Below the pieces are notes generated by a model that was not told the origin of the DNA, made no database searches, and worked only from the letters and a program-made list of their open reading frames with translations. The translations under genes were made by a program, and so were the position numbers. This document shows positions 33,417-36,173 of a stretch of DNA of 36,173 nt, one piece after another. Source of the DNA: Cupriavidus sp. IDO. GTDB taxonomy: Bacteria > Pseudomonadota > Gammaproteobacteria > Burkholderiales > Burkholderiaceae. Each line of letters starts with the position of its first letter. The first letter of the stretch is position 1. The stretch spans positions 1 through 36,173 of the forward strand of contig NZ_JWMA01000023.1 in NCBI RefSeq assembly GCF_000812465.1, read 5' to 3'.

Positions 33417-34511
33417 TTATACCGCAGGGGGCAAAAGCTTACGATCGATGAAAGACTGGAGCGCGTCGCAGAACGCATCACGGGTATCGACCACGCCGCC
33501 AAATCCGGCCTTGCGAAGCTTGATGGTACTAACGAACGCTACCGGACCCGCCGGGGCACCGGACGCGAACGCGAAGTCCACATGTTGATCACCCTGGCCG
33601 ACAAAAGATGCCAAGTCCCCGCTTGCCAGACCGTACTTCGCGACAATCTTCGCCCAAACGTCGGCGTTCTCGCGAATGTACTGAGCCACACTCATGGGCT
33701 GGTCGCCCCCAAGGGTTACACCCAGCGTCTTTGCGAATGCAGGCCACACGCTTCGCCATTCAAAGACGTCGCCGTTGGTGATATTGAAGATCTCGTTCGC
33801 TGCAATTTGGTATTCTGCAGCCCAAGTCATCACCTGACCAACGATGTCAGCATCGGCCATCTCCCATACGAACGAAGGACCACCGGGGAAGCTGAATGGC
33901 TCACCTTTTTCGCGTCGGATAGCTGCATACACGCCGATGGCCGGGAGCACATTGAGGGCGCCGGGGGTCTTGCCCGTGACGAGTTGCGGTCGCAGAACGG
34001 TGTATGTGAAACCGTGCTCGGCACCTGTGTCGCGGACGTAGTCTTGTTGATCGAAGAAGAAATTCGCGTGGTTGTCCCGGGGATCGCTTTCCCGAGCAGG
34101 GATCGCAATCGGGTGAAGATGGACGCCGTATGCCTTCGTCCCCTGCAAGATCGATACGTGTTTGAGCATGCCCTTCTTCAGGAGAAGAGGCTCAATGACG
34201 TTTCGCAACATCGAATTGTTGACTTCGATCTGCTCTGCGTTCGACCACCCCCCAACAAGGTCATTCGCATTTTCGTAAATAGCTGCATACGCGACGTGCG
34301 TTACATCCCCGAGTGCTGCCAGCGCTTCGCGCGACGCCTTTTCGTCACGCAGATCGACCGAAACGAACTGGAAATCACGACCGCTCGGCAGTTCCGGCTT
34401 ACGCCGGGAAACGCCGACGACATCCCAGCCTGCCGAGAGGAAGGATTCAATAGCGGCTACGCCAATGAGTCCGCTTGCTCCCGCCACCAAAACCTTGCTT
34501 CTCACGCCCAT
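33417..34511 (-). CDS. PRISE-type SDR (progesterone 5-beta-reductase/iridoid synthase-like) reductase
   Basis: A 364-residue atypical short-chain dehydrogenase. The NAD(P)-binding motif is VAGASGLIG (9-17). Arg36-Arg37 in VSRRKPEL suits the NADP 2'-phosphate. The PRISE lysine motif is LQGTKAYGV (Lys126). The segment NFFFDQQDYVRD (150-161) stands where plant enzymes have NFYY with the catalytic tyrosine, so that position is phenylalanine here. WSVVRP-like TVLRPQLVTG is the usual ending of the catalytic region. GGAG seven bases before the ATG at 34511 decides the start. Family members reduce activated C=C bonds or aldehydes. It is on the same strand as the catabolic operon but separated by about 1 kb, so it is probably an independent unit. 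Confidence 0.85.
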   Translation of the reverse strand: MGVRSKVLVAGASGLIGVAAIESFLSAGWDVVGVSRRKPELPSGRDFQFVSVDLRDEKASREALAALGDVTHVAYAAIYENANDLVGGWSNAEQIEVNNSMLRNVIEPLLLKKGMLKHVSILQGTKAYGVHLHPIAIPARESDPRDNHANFFFDQQDYVRDTGAEHGFTYTVLRPQLVTGKTPGALNVLPAIGVYAAIRREKGEPFSFPGGPSFVWEMADADIVGQVMTWAAEYQIAANEIFNITNGDVFEWRSVWPAFAKTLGVTLGGDQPMSVAQYIRENADVWAKIVAKYGLASGDLASFVGQGDQHVDFAFASGAPAGPVAFVSTIKLRKAGFGGVVDTRDAFCDALQSFIDRKLLPPAV

Positions 34512-34652
34512 CTTTAAGCTCCATTTCATCATTGCCATTCGAGCCCAGAGCCCTATCCGATCTTCATCGTCATCGCTCTGAGCACGCATCCCGACCGGCT
34601 GTCGGTAGTTAGAAATCTAGGGGCCAGTGGAGTCGTGTGGTAGTAGCGGGTT

Positions 34653-34671
34653 CGGAATAATAGTTATTCCG
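34653..34671. promoter_or_regulatory. Perfect palindrome upstream of the reductase, candidate operator
   Basis: CGGAATAA-TAG-TTATTCCG has two perfect eight-base arms and a three-base spacer, 140 bases upstream of the reductase start. Such a compact dyad is typical of a site for a dimeric repressor (TetR or MarR type) rather than a terminator, because no U-run follows. The regulator is not in the window as far as I can tell. Confidence 0.5.
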
Positions 34672-34764
34672 TTGAACACAGAACTGGGCGCCTAAATCGG
34701 TTAGTTGCACTCCTACCGAAGCACCCTCGTGTTCCCGAATGTTGATATAGTCCAGTCCCCCGCG

Positions 34765-34793
34765 AAAAAAAGCGACGCGCCGTGTTGCGTCGC
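34765..34793 (-). terminator. Intrinsic terminator on the minus strand
   Basis: On the minus strand GCGACGC and GCGTCGC form a seven-base-pair GC-rich stem around an eight-base loop, followed directly by seven Ts. This is a classic rho-independent terminator for transcription arriving from the right, although no intact minus-strand gene is left there. It also shields the reductase promoter. Confidence 0.7.
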
Positions 34794-35117
34794 CACAAAG
34801 GAGGGGACCTCGCTGTCCCCCGCCGGAGAGAGGGTGGTATGGACCCACCGCAGCCTAAGCGGTATATCCCGCCCGCGCCACCGGTCCAGCGTGCCCATGC
34901 ACACGGTTATAGCCATGCACCACAATCGACCCTCGTGATAGCAGCCGCGCCTTTCCCCCTCGAAAAGGCCCGACGAATGCAGTTTTGCGTCGGCGCCGCG
35001 CCTCTTCTCTATGACCATTAAGAGCGGCTAACAAAACCATGTCATCGTCACATGGCGTTTGAGCGTTTCCATGTGTCATGGCACGGAAGAAGATCAACAA
35101 CGAATTGTGGAAGGCAT

Positions 35118-35351
35118 CTCGTGCAGTCTATTCGCGCCGCAGGCGCAAGGGCCGTCATTCCGCCGCGCTCGAACCGGGTCAACAAGCGACGCTACAGTCG
35201 TGCCCTGTATCACACCCGCGATCTGGTTGAGCGCTTCTTCAACCGCATCAGGCATTTCCGCCGCGTCTCCACCCGGTATGACAAGCGAGCCGACAGCTAT
35301 CTCGTCTTTGCATCGCCCGCCTGCGCCTTTGGACCATTGGTGCAATTGTGA
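35118..35351 (+). pseudogene. IS5-family transposase, C-terminal fragment
   Basis: The frame reads RAAGARAVIPPRSNRVNKRR, YSRALYHTRDLVERFFNRIR and HFRRVSTRYDKRADSYLVFA. This is the conserved C-terminus of IS5/IS427-type DDE transposases; the acidic residue in the DLVERFFNRIRHFRR helix corresponds to the catalytic Glu. After SYLVF the frame shifts: the expected ending (IARLRLWTIG) continues in another frame. Upstream of RAAG the similarity ends abruptly. The N-terminal two thirds, the first two catalytic Asp residues and both terminal repeats are not visible. Confidence 0.82.
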
Positions 35352-36089
35352 ACAGAACCTGGTCTTGGCGCGAGCGCGCCGTACGACCCTCCATGGGCTC
35401 CACCAACTCGGCGAGGGCCCAACTGTGCTTGTTAGCGACCGCGCCGATGGCGGTATAGCCAACGACCGGGAGCAGCCGCGATTTGATGGCGTGGCGCCTC
35501 CCCGCCGGTTTGGATGCGCGCACGGAATTAGGAGCGTTCCCGAGAACCGGCAGCCGAGATGCCTCGAGGCCGCGCCATTGGTCACTATTCTCGATCGGGC
35601 ATGGGCAGAGCGCGCAAAGGCGCTGCGCGAATGAGGGAATCAACGCAGTCGGCTCCTAGGCTGATGTCGTCGCTGCCGGCTGCGTGCGAAGGGACCGATG
35701 CCGTAAGCCGACGGACTAACTCGCTGGAGGCCCTCTTCCCGTCGATTCAGAACGTTGTGAATGAGGTCATCGGGCAACTCACCACCGGCGGCGGCAGCCT
35801 AATAGAGGAATTCTGCAAGGACTCCATGGCACAACCTTATCCGCCCCACCCCTCTGACGGAAAATCACTGAGTTGATCGTAGCGGAGTGCCAAGTCAGCA
35901 CTTCGCGTCTCTGTACGCCCTCACGGCACGGTGCTCCCGCCATCCCTAATGGCGGCGTCCCGTCGCAGCGCCACGCAGTCGGACCCGTATTCCCCTCCGG
36001 AATGACTGTTATTGCCATATGCCCCCTACTGCCCCGAGGGATTTGCAGCCACCATTCATGCACTATCACCGAATCTTGGAGCACAGGCA
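35352..36089. other. Stretch between the IS5 fragment and the Old Yellow Enzyme gene
   Basis: About 740 bases without a gene I can support. A plus-strand frame ending at 35876 contains NSLEALFPSIQNVVNEVIGQ and LTTGGGSLIEEF, which look protein-like, but its earlier part is Arg/Ser-rich and I find no family for it. The last part should hold the promoter of the Old Yellow Enzyme gene; no convincing elements stand out. Confidence 0.4.
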
Positions 36090-36173
36090 GTGGAAAAACT
36101 TTTTAGCAACACGTCCGTCGGATCTTACACGCTTGATCATCGGGTGGTACTCGCCCCCCTCACACGTATGCGC
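36090..36173 (+). CDS. NADH:flavin oxidoreductase / Old Yellow Enzyme family, 5' end only
   Basis: The first 28 codons of a gene that runs off the right edge. It starts GTG, with GGAG eight bases upstream, and reads MEKLFSNTSVGSYTLDHRVV followed by LAPLTRMR. The 'L-NRVV-APLTR-R' start is diagnostic of Old Yellow Enzyme flavoproteins (NemA, XenB), whose first strand and FMN-binding loop lie here. They reduce activated alkenes, nitro compounds and nitrate esters with NAD(P)H. No in-frame ATG lies nearby upstream. Because only the N-terminus is visible, the subgroup cannot be named. Confidence 0.85.
   Translation, partial: MEKLFSNTSVGSYTLDHRVVLAPLTRMR

Larger units (their letters stand above)
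34512..35117. other. Intergenic stretch upstream of the reductase
   Basis: I see no gene. It contains a perfect palindrome and a minus-strand terminator (listed separately), and a further inverted repeat CCATGT-N7-ACATGG at 35037-35055. Open frames on both strands have no recognisable motif. A reductase promoter must lie to the left of the palindrome or overlap it. Confidence 0.45.

Noticed and set aside
35559..35876. Plus-strand frame of 105 codons before the Old Yellow Enzyme gene
   Set aside because: Only its last third looks protein-like, there is no ribosome binding site at its start, and no family is recognised.

Overview
The window looks like a piece of a high-G+C betaproteobacterial replicon, most likely Burkholderiales (Cupriavidus, Burkholderia or Ralstonia type). 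The signs are a Gram-negative GNP-type porin, a MexEF-OprN-like RND pump, many LysR regulators and large catabolic operons. Gene decay, an IS5 transposase remnant, a broken group II intron and a long trinucleotide repeat mark it as accessory or island-like DNA. All identifications are from reading motifs; no database search was possible.

Left part (1-5.2 kb): a HipB-like antitoxin/repressor runs off the left edge. A gene-poor stretch with a perfect (GTT)25 repeat follows, then a peroxiredoxin, an internally deleted short-chain dehydrogenase relic, two closely related LysR regulators, and a LysR gene cut down to its DNA-binding domain.

RND operon (5.2-12 kb): periplasmic adaptor, inner-membrane RND transporter and outer-membrane factor, with a ChaC-type gamma-glutamylcyclotransferase 36 bases downstream. 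The truncated LysR sits divergently upstream, and the intergenic region holds two palindromes.

Ureide operon (12.1-21.5 kb, minus strand): allophanate hydrolase, BMP-family binding protein, two BPD_transp_2 permeases, biuret hydrolase, double ABC ATPase, a second isochorismatase-fold hydrolase (probable triuret hydrolase), an HpxZ/AtzH-like protein and a GntR/FCD regulator. Together they predict import of triuret/biuret and breakdown to ammonia and CO2, controlled by the GntR protein, perhaps through a palindrome at the first start codon.

Mobile debris and second catabolic operon (21.7-32.4 kb, minus strand): a 3'-truncated group II intron starts exactly at the stop codon of a porin gene. 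Upstream of the porin in the direction of transcription lie a haloalkane-dehalogenase-like hydrolase, a YdiJ-like FAD/Fe-S D-2-hydroxyacid dehydrogenase, a DapA-family lyase, an MFS transporter, a 2,6-dihydroxypyridine-hydroxylase-like flavoprotein and an LVIVD-repeat protein. They are tightly spaced, mostly share a GGAGA-type ribosome binding site, and look like a pathway for an unidentified aromatic or N-heterocyclic, possibly halogenated, compound.

Right part (32.4-36.2 kb): about 1 kb of debris, a PRISE-type (progesterone 5-beta-reductase-like) reductase, a perfect palindrome, an intrinsic terminator, an IS5-family transposase fragment, and the first 28 codons of an Old Yellow Enzyme at the right edge.
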